DNA of 5,071 nucleotides from Candidatus Izemoplasma sp. (GTDB taxonomy: Bacteria > Bacillota_I > Bacilli_A > Izemoplasmatales > Izemoplasmataceae): assembly GCA_021736285.1 (NCBI GenBank), contig JAIPGE010000107.1:1-5071 (forward strand), written 5' to 3'. How positions within the stretch are numbered: the stretch's first letter is position 1; every line of letters begins with the position of its first letter. The translations under genes and the position numbers were made by a program. Under the pieces are notes generated by a model. That model was not told the DNA's origin. It ran no database searches and saw only the letters and a list, made by a program, of their open reading frames with translations. Below are positions 1-5,071 of the stretch, in pieces.

Positions 1-611
1 GCCATACTTGTCATTGCTTGTGTGCCATTAATTAATGCCAAACCTTCTTTGGCAAGTAATTTTGGAATAGCCTTTATGTCTGCCTTTATAAATGCTTCTT
101 TGGTTGTCATCCGTTGTCCTTGATAGAAACATTCTCCTAATCCAATTAAGGGTAAACTCATACTTGATAACGGTGCTAAATCACCACTTGCGCCTAAACT
201 TCCTTTATTAAAGACAAGTGGTATAACATCTTTATTTAACAGTTCAACAAGTTTTTCTAAGACTGCGAGTCGAATACCACTGTATCCACGAATTAAGGCA
301 TTGACTCGCAAAAGCATCATCCCCCGAACAATTTCATCTGTTAAAGGATCTCCGACAGTACAAGCATGACTTTTTAATAAGTTTTCTTGTAATAAACTAA
401 CGTCACTTGCGCCAATTAGTGTATCACTTAATTTACCAAATCCTGTATTAATACCATATACTGTTTTATTTTGCTTAACAATGTCCTCAACAAAATCTCG
501 TGCTTTTTGCACTTTCTTTTGATGTTCCTGACCAATTGCCACATGTTTTTTAAAACGAGCAACTTCAATAAATGACTCTAAATCGAGTCCGCCGCCATTT
601 AATACAACCAT
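1..611 (-). CDS. hutH: Histidine ammonia-lyase, N-terminal part (runs off the left edge)
   Basis: Histidine ammonia-lyase deaminates L-histidine to trans-urocanate and ammonia, the first step of histidine breakdown in the cytoplasm. Seen: the minus-strand reading from an ATG at 611-609 starts MVVLNGGGLDL and stays open for 203 codons to the window edge. It carries Y52 in VYGINTGFG, H82 in the KSHA motif, and GSLGASGDLAP with Ala141-Ser142-Gly143, the triplet that cyclises into the MIO electrophile in this family. These positions match known bacterial HutH numbering within one residue. The last visible part, GLALINGTQAMTSM, is also typical. Family length is about 500 residues, so roughly 60% lies outside the window and later active-site residues cannot be checked. 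A GAGGGTG Shine-Dalgarno (617-623) sits five bases before the ATG and fixes the start. The gene has its own promoter and follows the terminator of the upstream operon. HutH is much more likely than Phe/Tyr ammonia-lyase because of the SHA motif, though sequence alone cannot fully exclude a different amino-acid preference. Confidence 0.95.
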   Translation of the reverse strand, partial: MVVLNGGGLDLESFIEVARFKKHVAIGQEHQKKVQKARDFVEDIVKQNKTVYGINTGFGKLSDTLIGASDVSLLQENLLKSHACTVGDPLTDEIVRGMMLLRVNALIRGYSGIRLAVLEKLVELLNKDVIPLVFNKGSLGASGDLAPLSSMSLPLIGLGECFYQGQRMTTKEAFIKADIKAIPKLLAKEGLALINGTQAMTSM

Positions 612-639
612 ATTTTCACCCTCTTTTATGTGTACTTTT

Positions 640-668
640 AGTATAGCTTATCTACGATTAAAATGAAA
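640..668 (-). promoter_or_regulatory. Probable hutH promoter (good -10, weak -35)
   Basis: On the minus strand a TATACT -10 box lies at 645-640, placing transcription start near 633 and giving a leader of about 22 bases. At a 17-base spacer the -35 position reads TTTCAT (668-663) and at 18 bases CTTTCA, both poor matches to TTGACA. A strong -10 with a weak -35 is the pattern expected of an activator-dependent promoter. The leader is too short for a HutP-type antiterminator hairpin as found in Bacillus subtilis hut. Confidence 0.6.
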
Positions 669-685
669 GGGTTTTTATTCTTTTG

Positions 686-717
686 AGCGCTTGTTTTAGC
701 GCTTTAATTCGTTAAAG
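686..717. promoter_or_regulatory. Candidate operator: paired AGCGCT repeats and adjoining inverted repeat
   Basis: Two copies of the self-complementary hexamer AGCGCT (686-691 and 698-703) lie 12 bases apart centre to centre, about one helical turn. Right next to them is a perfect inverted repeat, CTTTAA (702-707), TTCG, TTAAAG (712-717). The block sits about 53-85 bases upstream of the predicted hutH start. AGCGCT is the core of catabolite-responsive (cre) and other LacI-family operators, but neither flank matches the full cre consensus. The binding protein is therefore unknown. The role is inferred from the repeat pattern and position. Confidence 0.35.
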
Positions 718-735
718 TTATTGTGTCTACTTAAG

Positions 736-759
736 AAAAAAGCGACCGATTGGTCGCTT
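736..759 (-). terminator. Intrinsic terminator of the nnr-thioesterase-AKR operon
   Basis: Read on the minus strand, AAGCGACC (759-752 in top-strand numbering), loop AATC and GGTCGCTT (747-740) form a perfect 8-bp stem. The stem is followed by a T run (741-736). The stop codon TAA of the aldo/keto reductase (760-758) is the start of the stem, so translation ends inside the terminator. There is no matching U-tract for plus-strand reading, so this terminates the minus strand only. Confidence 0.9.
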
Positions 760-1687
760 ACCATGGCAATGGATTTGGTTTGATTTTTGTTTCATATAAT
801 GTTGTTAATGCCTCTAATTGTTTTGGGGTTAGTGTTTGGGTTAAGGCGTCAATATTTCCATCTAATTGATCGTGATTTCTAATTCCTGGAATGACTGTTG
901 TGACGGCATCTTGTTTAAGAATAAAAGCAAGTGCATAAGAAACGAGGTTCTCATCACCAACAATTTCTTTAACGTCTCTAACCAATTCAGCACGACGAGT
1001 GATATCGTCTTTGGTCCATCGTGAGCGAATACCTGTAAATGTAGATTGTGCATGATATTTACCCGTTAACCATCCTGAATCTAGTGGTACTTTAATAATC
1101 AGTAAAATATCTCTTGCGTTAACTTCATCAAATAATGCACTTGGTCCTTGATGAAATATGTTGTACATAATTTCAATTACGTCAACATCCGCTTTGTCGA
1201 GTACGACTTTTAATTCTTCAAGGGTATCGATACTAACACCATAGCCTTTAATTAAGCCTTGTTTTTTTAGCATCTCAAAATGTTTATAATGGGCATCGCC
1301 TTGTAAAATATCCATCCCTGGGCTATGTAAGATAACACTATCAATGTAATCACGATTTAATACGTTTAAACTGCGTTTAATTGAAGCTGTTATGTCTTCT
1401 AATGAGAACTCGAATTCGTCTTGAGGACTATGACCCACTTTGGTATTGATATGGACTTCTTCAACATCATCTTTTAAAGCAATTCCGAGGATTTCTTCAC
1501 TTCTTCCACCACCATAATTCGGTGCTGTATCAAAAAAAGTAATTCCTTTAGCGCGTGCATCCTTAACAAGTTTTACACCCTCGTTAATTGTCATTTTAGT
1601 AAATTCTTTGGTGTTCCCAAGTTGCCAGGCGCCAAATCCGATTCGACTAATTTTTTTATCAAACCGTTTGGTTTTCTTATACTCCAT
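758..1687 (-). CDS. Aldo/keto reductase family oxidoreductase
   Basis: A soluble NAD(P)H-dependent carbonyl reductase of the (beta/alpha)8-barrel AKR family, 309 residues, a normal full length. Seen: the complete catalytic tetrad, with D53 and Y58 in FFDTAPNYGGG, K83 in the NTKVGH strand, and H121 in VILHSPG. YN at 175-176 and VIPGIRN at 265-271 sit where the family binds the nicotinamide and the NADP 2'-phosphate/ribose. Substrate cannot be told from sequence. Start: ATG at 1687-1685 with AAAGGA about ten bases upstream. The gene overlaps the end of the thioesterase gene by 11 bases, so it is translated from the same mRNA and probably coupled to it. It is the last gene of the operon and its stop codon lies within the terminator stem. 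Its place behind an NAD(P)HX repair enzyme suggests a housekeeping or detoxifying role, which is inference. No sign of damage or unusual composition. Confidence 0.93.
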   Translation of the reverse strand: MEYKKTKRFDKKISRIGFGAWQLGNTKEFTKMTINEGVKLVKDARAKGITFFDTAPNYGGGRSEEILGIALKDDVEEVHINTKVGHSPQDEFEFSLEDITASIKRSLNVLNRDYIDSVILHSPGMDILQGDAHYKHFEMLKKQGLIKGYGVSIDTLEELKVVLDKADVDVIEIMYNIFHQGPSALFDEVNARDILLIIKVPLDSGWLTGKYHAQSTFTGIRSRWTKDDITRRAELVRDVKEIVGDENLVSYALAFILKQDAVTTVIPGIRNHDQLDGNIDALTQTLTPKQLEALTTLYETKIKPNPLPW

Positions 1688-2090
1688 TTTTTTTCATCCT
1701 TTCAATAAGATGGGGTAATACGTTGGGTATTTTTTGTATTTTAAATGTGTTTTTATCAACACATACGATAACAGATTTACCTTTAGCTTTTATCTCGTTT
1801 TGATGATTTTTTATGGTATGCTCAAATATTATTTTAACCGGGTTGGTTTGTTTTATTTTTGTGCTTACATAGATTCTCTCATCAAGTCGTGTTGCGTTAT
1901 GATATGTAATATGAATATCATGGACAGGAAAGATAATCCCTTCTTTTTCAATGCTATTATAATCGATACCAATCGCTTTAAAATAAGCGGTTCTACCTTG
2001 TTCAAAAAAGGTAACATAATTGGCATGATAGATGACACCCATTTGATCTGTATCACTATATCTTAAGGCAATTTCTTTTGTAATTTCCAC
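1677..2090 (-). CDS. Hotdog-fold acyl-CoA thioesterase, YbgC/4HBT family
   Basis: A small (137-residue) cytoplasmic thioesterase of the 4-hydroxybenzoyl-CoA thioesterase/YbgC group, which hydrolyses acyl-CoA or acyl-ACP thioesters. Seen: the N-terminal signature RYSDTDQMGVIYHANY with Asp15 at the family's catalytic position, H22 and N24 in YHANY, and E30 on the following helix (FFEQGR). The remainder has the beta-strand pattern of a hotdog fold, and the length is typical. Preferred acyl chain is unknown. Start: a GTG at 2090-2088, because the frame is closed upstream by TAA at 2105-2103 and no ATG lies in frame before the signature. AAAGGA lies eight bases upstream of the GTG, inside the end of nnr. 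It begins four bases after the nnr stop codon and ends 11 bases inside the aldo/keto reductase gene, so it is the middle gene of a tightly coupled operon. Tol-Pal-linked YbgC is one member of this family, but no tol genes are visible here. Confidence 0.9.
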   Translation of the reverse strand: MEITKEIALRYSDTDQMGVIYHANYVTFFEQGRTAYFKAIGIDYNSIEKEGIIFPVHDIHITYHNATRLDERIYVSTKIKQTNPVKIIFEHTIKNHQNEIKAKGKSVIVCVDKNTFKIQKIPNVLPHLIERMKKNGV

Positions 2091-2094
2091 GTCA

Positions 2095-3597
2095 TCAGTC
2101 CTTTATAATATCGTGAATTGCATCAATGATATCTGTTGCGATGAGTGATGCTTCACCATATCGTTGTTTGGCACTATTTCCAGCATGTGAATGAACACTA
2201 ACGCCTAAAATTGAAGCCTCTAAAGGGGAATGTCCCTGTCCTAAAAAACTGCAAATCATGCCTGCTAAGACATCTCCACTACCAGCTGTTGCCATTCCTG
2301 GATTTGCAAATTGACTAAAATACGTATATGTATCATTAGTAATGATTGTAACAGGTCCTTTTAAAACAACTGTCAAATGATATTTATGGGCAACATTTTT
2401 AGCATACAGCACAAGATTTTGTTTGAGTTCTTCAAGGGGAATCCCTAAAAACTGAGCAAATTCCCCAACATGTGGTGTTATGATTATATTACCACGTTCG
2501 GAATAATTGTCAATAAGCGCCTTAAGGTACACTAACCCTGATGCATCAACAACAAGTGGTAGGTCTGTTTTTAGAATGTGATTTAATGATTCTTTTCGAA
2601 TGGGGTCATCCTTAGGTAACCCCATGCCTAAAACAACTGCCTGTTTATTCTCTAATTTAGGTGTTAAACTAGCAATCCCAGAATAGGTATCTACCATTAG
2701 TTCTGGTGGATACGATGGAATAAAAGCTTGGTCGGTGTCAAAATAAAGTATCGAACTTAATCCTGAGCCACAACGCATTGCGGCATAAGCAGTTAATAAT
2801 GGGGCACCCATCATCCCTTTTGTGCCACCAATTGTTAAGACATGTCCATAGTGATATTTATGTGATAACATATTGCGTTTTTGTAAAAATCGTTGGTAAT
2901 ATGCTTGGTCTAATAATTGTGTTTCTTCTTCTGTATATTCAGCCAAAATACCAACGTCTAAAATATGGTGTCGGCCAGTGTAAATTAACCCATCATTGAG
3001 AATATGGCCTTGTTTCAACGTTTGAACAATCAACGTATCTCTTGCTCGAATAGCAATTCCTTGCTTTAAGCCGTTATCAGCATGAATCCCTGAGGGCATA
3101 TCGATGCTGATGACATGAGAATCATATTGATTAATCATTGTCATAACGCTGTGATATATACCTGTTATTTCACGAATTAACCCGATACCAAATATACCAT
3201 CAATTAGTATTGATGTTGTGCCTAAGAAAGTTTTTAAAGGCGATAAGTCATCCTCTGATTCGATAAACGTCACAGATTGATTGTGTTTTGTTACGATGTC
3301 CACCATTGTTTTAGATTCATCACTTTGGTTTTCTTTATTACCAACAACAACAATGTTGGGATGCATCCCATGGTTGTAGAGTGCATCGGCAATGACCAAT
3401 GCGTCTCCACCGTTGTTACCGATTCCAGCCACAACTAAAATATCGTCATCTGGTACGACAAGTTGTTGTTTGAGCATATACTCTGCCATTATCTTCCCCA
3501 CACGCTGCATCAAAGTAAGTGATGTAATGTGTTGGTTTTCCAATGTTAGTGCGTCAAACTTACGCATTTTCGCTGCATCTATAATGGTTTGGTTCAT
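2095..3597 (-). CDS. nnr: Bifunctional NAD(P)HX epimerase / ADP-dependent NAD(P)HX dehydratase
   Basis: Nnr (YjeF type) repairs hydrated, inactive NADHX/NADPHX. The N-terminal domain interconverts R and S epimers, and the C-terminal ribokinase-like domain dehydrates the S form at the expense of ADP (ATP in eukaryotes). Seen in 500 residues: epimerase domain about 1-215 with GIGNNGGDA (58-66), LIDGIFGIGL (131-140) and SIDMPSG (164-170). The dehydratase domain, about 235-500, has HKYHYGHVLTIGGTKGMMGA (246-265), VVDASGL (349-355), TPHVGE (374-379), KGPVTII (413-419) and NPGMATAGSGDVLAG (432-446) with the expected catalytic Asp442. Both domains look intact and the length is standard. Small departures are Ala66 where NGGDG is usual and MQRVG (30-34) where MERAG/MENAG is usual. 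Start: ATG at 3597-3595 with a GAGGTG Shine-Dalgarno six bases upstream. It is the first gene of the operon, ends in TGA four bases before the thioesterase GTG, and is driven by the promoter at 3624-3652. Confidence 0.96.
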   Translation of the reverse strand: MNQTIIDAAKMRKFDALTLENQHITSLTLMQRVGKIMAEYMLKQQLVVPDDDILVVAGIGNNGGDALVIADALYNHGMHPNIVVVGNKENQSDESKTMVDIVTKHNQSVTFIESEDDLSPLKTFLGTTSILIDGIFGIGLIREITGIYHSVMTMINQYDSHVISIDMPSGIHADNGLKQGIAIRARDTLIVQTLKQGHILNDGLIYTGRHHILDVGILAEYTEEETQLLDQAYYQRFLQKRNMLSHKYHYGHVLTIGGTKGMMGAPLLTAYAAMRCGSGLSSILYFDTDQAFIPSYPPELMVDTYSGIASLTPKLENKQAVVLGMGLPKDDPIRKESLNHILKTDLPLVVDASGLVYLKALIDNYSERGNIIITPHVGEFAQFLGIPLEELKQNLVLYAKNVAHKYHLTVVLKGPVTIITNDTYTYFSQFANPGMATAGSGDVLAGMICSFLGQGHSPLEASILGVSVHSHAGNSAKQRYGEASLIATDIIDAIHDIIKD

Positions 3598-3603
3598 CTT
3601 TTA

Positions 3604-3652
3604 CACCTCATTACTTGTTACTTATATTATACACGTTATTGATGATTGACAA
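3604..3652 (-). promoter_or_regulatory. Promoter and ribosome binding site of the nnr operon
   Basis: On the minus strand TTGTCA (3652-3647) matches the -35 consensus at five of six bases. A perfect TATAAT lies at 3631-3626, but the spacer is only 15 bases. The overlapping TAATAT at 3629-3624 gives a 17-base spacer with a poorer -10. Either way transcription starts near 3617-3620 with a leader of about 20 bases. The leader contains the Shine-Dalgarno GAGGTG (3609-3604). The -35 box coincides with that of the divergent hydrolase gene. Confidence 0.65.
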
Positions 3653-3674
3653 AACATTACATTCCAATTATTCT
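3646..3674 (+). promoter_or_regulatory. Promoter of the metallo-hydrolase gene
   Basis: A perfect TTGACA -35 box (3646-3651), an ideal 17-base spacer and TATTCT (3669-3674, four of six consensus bases) point to transcription starting near 3681, about 25 bases before the ATG at 3706. The box lies on top of the opposing -35 of the nnr operon. Its TTG could be read as an in-frame start of a longer protein, but it is promoter DNA upstream of the mRNA. Confidence 0.75.
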
Positions 3675-3705
3675 TAAGATAGAGACTAAGAAAGGATTTG
3701 ATATC

Positions 3706-4389
3706 ATGAAATGCACATTTTTAGGACATGCGGCTGTATTAATTGAAGCCCTTGATTATAAGATTATTATTGATCCATTTTTAAAACATAATCCGCTCTA
3801 TAAAAAGACTGATGATGACACAGTAGGAATCACTCATGTACTCATTACCCATGCTCATGGTGATCATATTGGGGATGCGGTAGAAATTGCACAACAAAAT
3901 AACGCTGTGATTATTTGCAATTTTGAAATTTCATCTATCTTAAAAAGTATCGATAAATCTTTGAATATCCATCCAATGCACCTAGGGGGTCGAGTTCCTG
4001 TTGATTTTGGGACAGTTAAAATGACCCCAGCATTGCATGGGTCAGGGTATATCGAAAACGATATGATTTATGATGGTGGGTCACCTTGTGGGTTCTTATT
4101 AAAGGTTGCTGATAAAACAATCTATCATGCTGGTGATACAGGTTTAACCTACGACATGAAATTACTTGAAAATAGTTTAATTGATCTTGCTTTCTTACCC
4201 ATTGGGGGCAATTACACTATGGATGTTGATGATGCTGTTATTGCAGTTGATTTTATTAAACCCAATAAAGTTGTACCCATTCACTATAATACCTTTGATT
4301 TAATTCAAGCCGACCCAAAAGACTTTAAAAACAAAGTAAGTCAAGCCGAGGTTATTATTTTAGATTCTGGAGATAGTATTGATATTTAA
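3706..4389 (+). CDS. UPF0173 (YtkL-like) metal-dependent hydrolase, metallo-beta-lactamase fold
   Basis: A cytoplasmic metallo-beta-lactamase-fold hydrolase of the UPF0173 family, 227 residues, the usual family length. Substrate is not established for this family. Seen: GHAAVLIE (7-14) and IIIDPF (20-25) as the opening strands; the metal-binding THAHGDH motif with H49, H51, D53 and H54; H111 in ALHG; D144 in YHAGDTG; and H193 in VPIHYNTF, where this family has its last metal ligand. All expected ligands are present, so it should bind two metal ions. Start: the frame is open from a TTG at 3646, but the ATG at 3706 is chosen. It is preceded by AAAGGA nine bases upstream, begins the family-typical MKCTFLGH, and the earlier codons overlap the promoter. 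It stands alone, divergent from the nnr operon and convergent with the membrane-protein gene, and ends in TAA within the shared terminator. It is not a beta-lactamase for antibiotics in any sense supported here. Confidence 0.93.
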   Translation: MKCTFLGHAAVLIEALDYKIIIDPFLKHNPLYKKTDDDTVGITHVLITHAHGDHIGDAVEIAQQNNAVIICNFEISSILKSIDKSLNIHPMHLGGRVPVDFGTVKMTPALHGSGYIENDMIYDGGSPCGFLLKVADKTIYHAGDTGLTYDMKLLENSLIDLAFLPIGGNYTMDVDDAVIAVDFIKPNKVVPIHYNTFDLIQADPKDFKNKVSQAEVIILDSGDSIDI

Positions 4390-4411
4390 AAAAGAGCCAC
4401 AGCTCTTTTTT
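4388..4411. terminator. Bidirectional intrinsic terminator between convergent genes
   Basis: AAAAAAGAGC (4388-4397), loop CACA, GCTCTTTTTT (4402-4411) form a perfect 10-bp inverted repeat with A and T runs on both sides, so it works on either strand. Its left arm includes the last two bases of the hydrolase TAA (4387-4389). Its right arm includes the end of the membrane-protein stop (TAA on the minus strand, 4412-4410). Confidence 0.93.
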
Positions 4412-4934
4412 AGTCTATTGGAAATTGTAAAATAAAACTTGATACTAAAGAGAGTAACGTTAAAATTAAAAAGAGTGTATAAATAATTGTAATACTGATA
4501 ATAAGTCCATTTCTAGATAAGTATCGTTTAACAATATAATGATGCGAAAAAAGCAAACTGACACATATCGCTATCGTTATTCCAACCGGGAAAATATAGT
4601 CATAATGAATACTTTGTTCTATACCAACTATCCGTTTAACATTTAAACCTAAAAGATACCCCATGATTGATAATGAAAACATGACAGGTAAAAAGGTTAG
4701 CCGAATAATCTTATAATGGCTTCTAAATTGATTGCGATACCGTGCCAAAATACCTAAAAATAATATTGTTACAATAATAATAACGATTGTTGGAAACGTA
4801 CTTAAACTAAAATTGAGTTCTTCTGGACGATCTGTAAATTGAGTTAAGCGCATACTTTCAATAAAACTAAAAATAAATACGCCAAGACCGCCTACAATTA
4901 ATAATTTGTTATCTTTAATTATATCCATTGTCAT
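4410..4934 (-). CDS. Unrecognised membrane protein with five predicted transmembrane helices
   Basis: I do not recognise this protein. From the ATG at 4934-4932 it has 174 residues. An alternative GTG at 4961-4959 would add nine (VKVENSLLD). Numbered from the ATG, hydrophobic spans fall near 10-28, 45-64, 77-98, 112-133 and 143-169, separated by short loops. Basic loops (RYRNQFRSHYK after span 2, KRYLSR after span 4) would by the positive-inside rule lie in the cytoplasm. No enzyme motif is visible. The ATG is preferred because the DNA just upstream (4935 on) folds as the 3' end of a group II intron, so the nine extra residues would be intron-encoded. The GTG also lacks a properly spaced Shine-Dalgarno, since GTGAGG overlaps it. 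The frame is closed by TAA at 4970-4968. If the intron splits a coding region, the true N terminus may lie in an exon beyond 5071. No promoter is evident in view. It ends at the bidirectional terminator. Confidence 0.7.
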   Translation of the reverse strand: MTMDIIKDNKLLIVGGLGVFIFSFIESMRLTQFTDRPEELNFSLSTFPTIVIIIVTILFLGILARYRNQFRSHYKIIRLTFLPVMFSLSIMGYLLGLNVKRIVGIEQSIHYDYIFPVGITIAICVSLLFSHHYIVKRYLSRNGLIISITIIYTLFLILTLLSLVSSFILQFPID

Positions 4935-5003
4935 GTCGAGTAGACTATTCTCGACTTTCACCTCACTTTATTTAATGAGGGTAAGTCTTATAAGCCCCTC
5001 ACA
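4935..5003 (-). ncRNA. Group II intron domain VI with bulged branch-point A
   Basis: After the UGU linker, GAG (5000-4998) pairs with CUC (4940-4938). A single A at 4941 is bulged. GGGCU (4997-4993) then pairs with AGUCU (4946-4942). The bulged A is seven bases from the proposed intron end, the normal branch-point distance. Above an internal loop, GACUU (4987-4983) pairs with AAGUC (4957-4953) and CCUCA (4980-4976) pairs with UGAGG (4965-4961), closing a ten-base loop. The arm is longer than a usual domain VI. The last bases GAC are unpaired, as expected. Confidence 0.75.
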
Positions 5004-5036
5004 GAACCCATCGTGCCCAATTAAGGCAATAGGCTC
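5004..5036 (-). ncRNA. Group II intron domain V hairpin
   Basis: Minus-strand GAGCCUAU (5036-5029) pairs with AUGGGUUC (5011-5004), giving eight base pairs. These include the catalytic AGC triad with its typical G-U wobble (G5034, U5006). A two-base CG bulge (5013-5012) follows on the 3' side, then UGCCU pairs with GGGCA, five pairs closing a UAAUU loop. The lower helix ends GAGCC...GGUUC and the CG bulge match the standard 34-base domain V. Odd: the element is 33 bases and the normally conserved GNRA tetraloop is missing. Confidence 0.82.
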
Positions 5037-5071
5037 TTCATATAATCTTCAATCACCAAATATTAACGTAC

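Larger units (their letters stand above)
4935..5071 (-). mobile_element. Group II intron, 3' end (domains V and VI; runs off the right edge)
   Basis: Read on the minus strand, this stretch has the two catalytic end domains of a bacterial group II intron in the right order. They are joined by the usual three-base linker (UGU, 5003-5001) and end in CUACUCGAC, the kind of AY-ending 3' terminus these introns have (Ll.LtrB ends CUACUUCAC). The proposed last intron base is 4935. Group II introns are self-splicing retroelements. The reverse transcriptase/maturase, if present, would lie beyond 5071 on the same strand. The 35 bases at 5037-5071 show no readable coding end and would be the domain IV tail. 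Bounds are by structure and pattern; the 5' end is not in the window. It could be a full intron or only a leftover 3' fragment. Confidence 0.82.

Noticed and set aside
686..703. A canonical catabolite-responsive element (cre) at either AGCGCT copy
   Set aside because: The core fits, but the outer TG...CA bases of the consensus are missing in both copies, so only a generic operator candidate is kept.
686..717. A second rho-independent terminator
   Set aside because: AGCGCT...AGCGCT and the CTTTAA/TTAAAG hairpin can fold, but neither is followed by a T run on either strand, and the operon already has a strong terminator at 736-759.
1734..2066. A 110-residue plus-strand reading frame opposite the thioesterase, and other frames inside known genes (862-1053, 1865-2056, 2778-2999, 3392-3649)
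   Set aside because: They lie wholly or mainly within well-supported genes, show no recognisable motif and lack convincing ribosome binding sites, so they are shadows.
2095..2097. Possible use of the TGA-as-Trp code, given the AT-rich, Mollicutes-like look
   Set aside because: TGA cleanly ends nnr just before the thioesterase start, and Trp in the aldo/keto reductase is encoded by TGG.
3646..3705. A 20-residue N-terminal extension of the metallo-hydrolase from a TTG start
   Set aside because: The TTG is part of the -35 box, the codons lie upstream of or around the predicted transcription start, and the ATG at 3706 has a good Shine-Dalgarno and matches the family's usual N terminus and length.
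4935..4955. GTCGAG/CTCGAC inverted repeat as a repressor operator of the membrane-protein gene
   Set aside because: Its right half is the intron's 3' terminus (CUACUCGAC) and its left half lies in the domain VI arm, so the intron structure explains it better.

Overview
This window looks like a chromosomal piece from an AT-rich, low-GC Gram-positive-type bacterium (Bacillota, or a non-parasitic Mollicutes-like relative). The support is strong GA-rich Shine-Dalgarno sites, sigma-A-type promoters, short U-tailed hairpin terminators and Firmicutes-like metabolic genes. TGA is a real stop (it ends the nnr gene) and Trp is read from TGG, so the standard bacterial code applies and the Mycoplasma code does not. 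No genus can be named from sequence alone.

Layout. (1) Positions 1-611, minus strand: the N-terminal 203 codons of histidine ammonia-lyase (hutH), running off the left edge, with its own promoter and possible operator repeats in 612-735. (2) Positions 736-3597, minus strand: a tight three-gene operon read from right to left. It holds a bifunctional NAD(P)HX epimerase/dehydratase (nnr), then a small hotdog-fold acyl-CoA thioesterase, then an aldo/keto reductase, and ends in an intrinsic terminator built into the last stop codon. (3) Positions 3598-3705: a divergent promoter region in which two oppositely directed promoters share essentially one -35 box. (4) Positions 3706-4389, plus strand: a UPF0173/YtkL-type metallo-beta-lactamase-fold hydrolase. 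(5) Positions 4388-4411: a bidirectional terminator overlapping the stop codons of both converging genes. (6) Positions 4410-4934 (or 4961), minus strand: an unrecognised five-helix membrane protein. (7) Positions 4935-5071, minus strand: the 3' end of a group II intron. Domain V (AGC triad, two-base bulge) and domain VI (bulged branch-point A seven bases from the end) can both be folded by eye. The intron ends exactly at the base before an ATG of the membrane-protein gene.

How it fits together. The nnr operon looks like metabolite repair and general clean-up: Nnr repairs hydrated NAD(P)H, the thioesterase hydrolyses acyl-CoA esters, and the aldo/keto reductase consumes NAD(P)H to reduce carbonyls. 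That functional link is inferred from the operon, not proven. HutH is a separately transcribed amino-acid catabolism gene. The most notable item is the group II intron end at the right edge. Its domain V has lost the usual GNRA tetraloop, and its insertion changes how the start of the neighbouring membrane-protein gene should be read. No wholly new defence or mobile system is visible otherwise.
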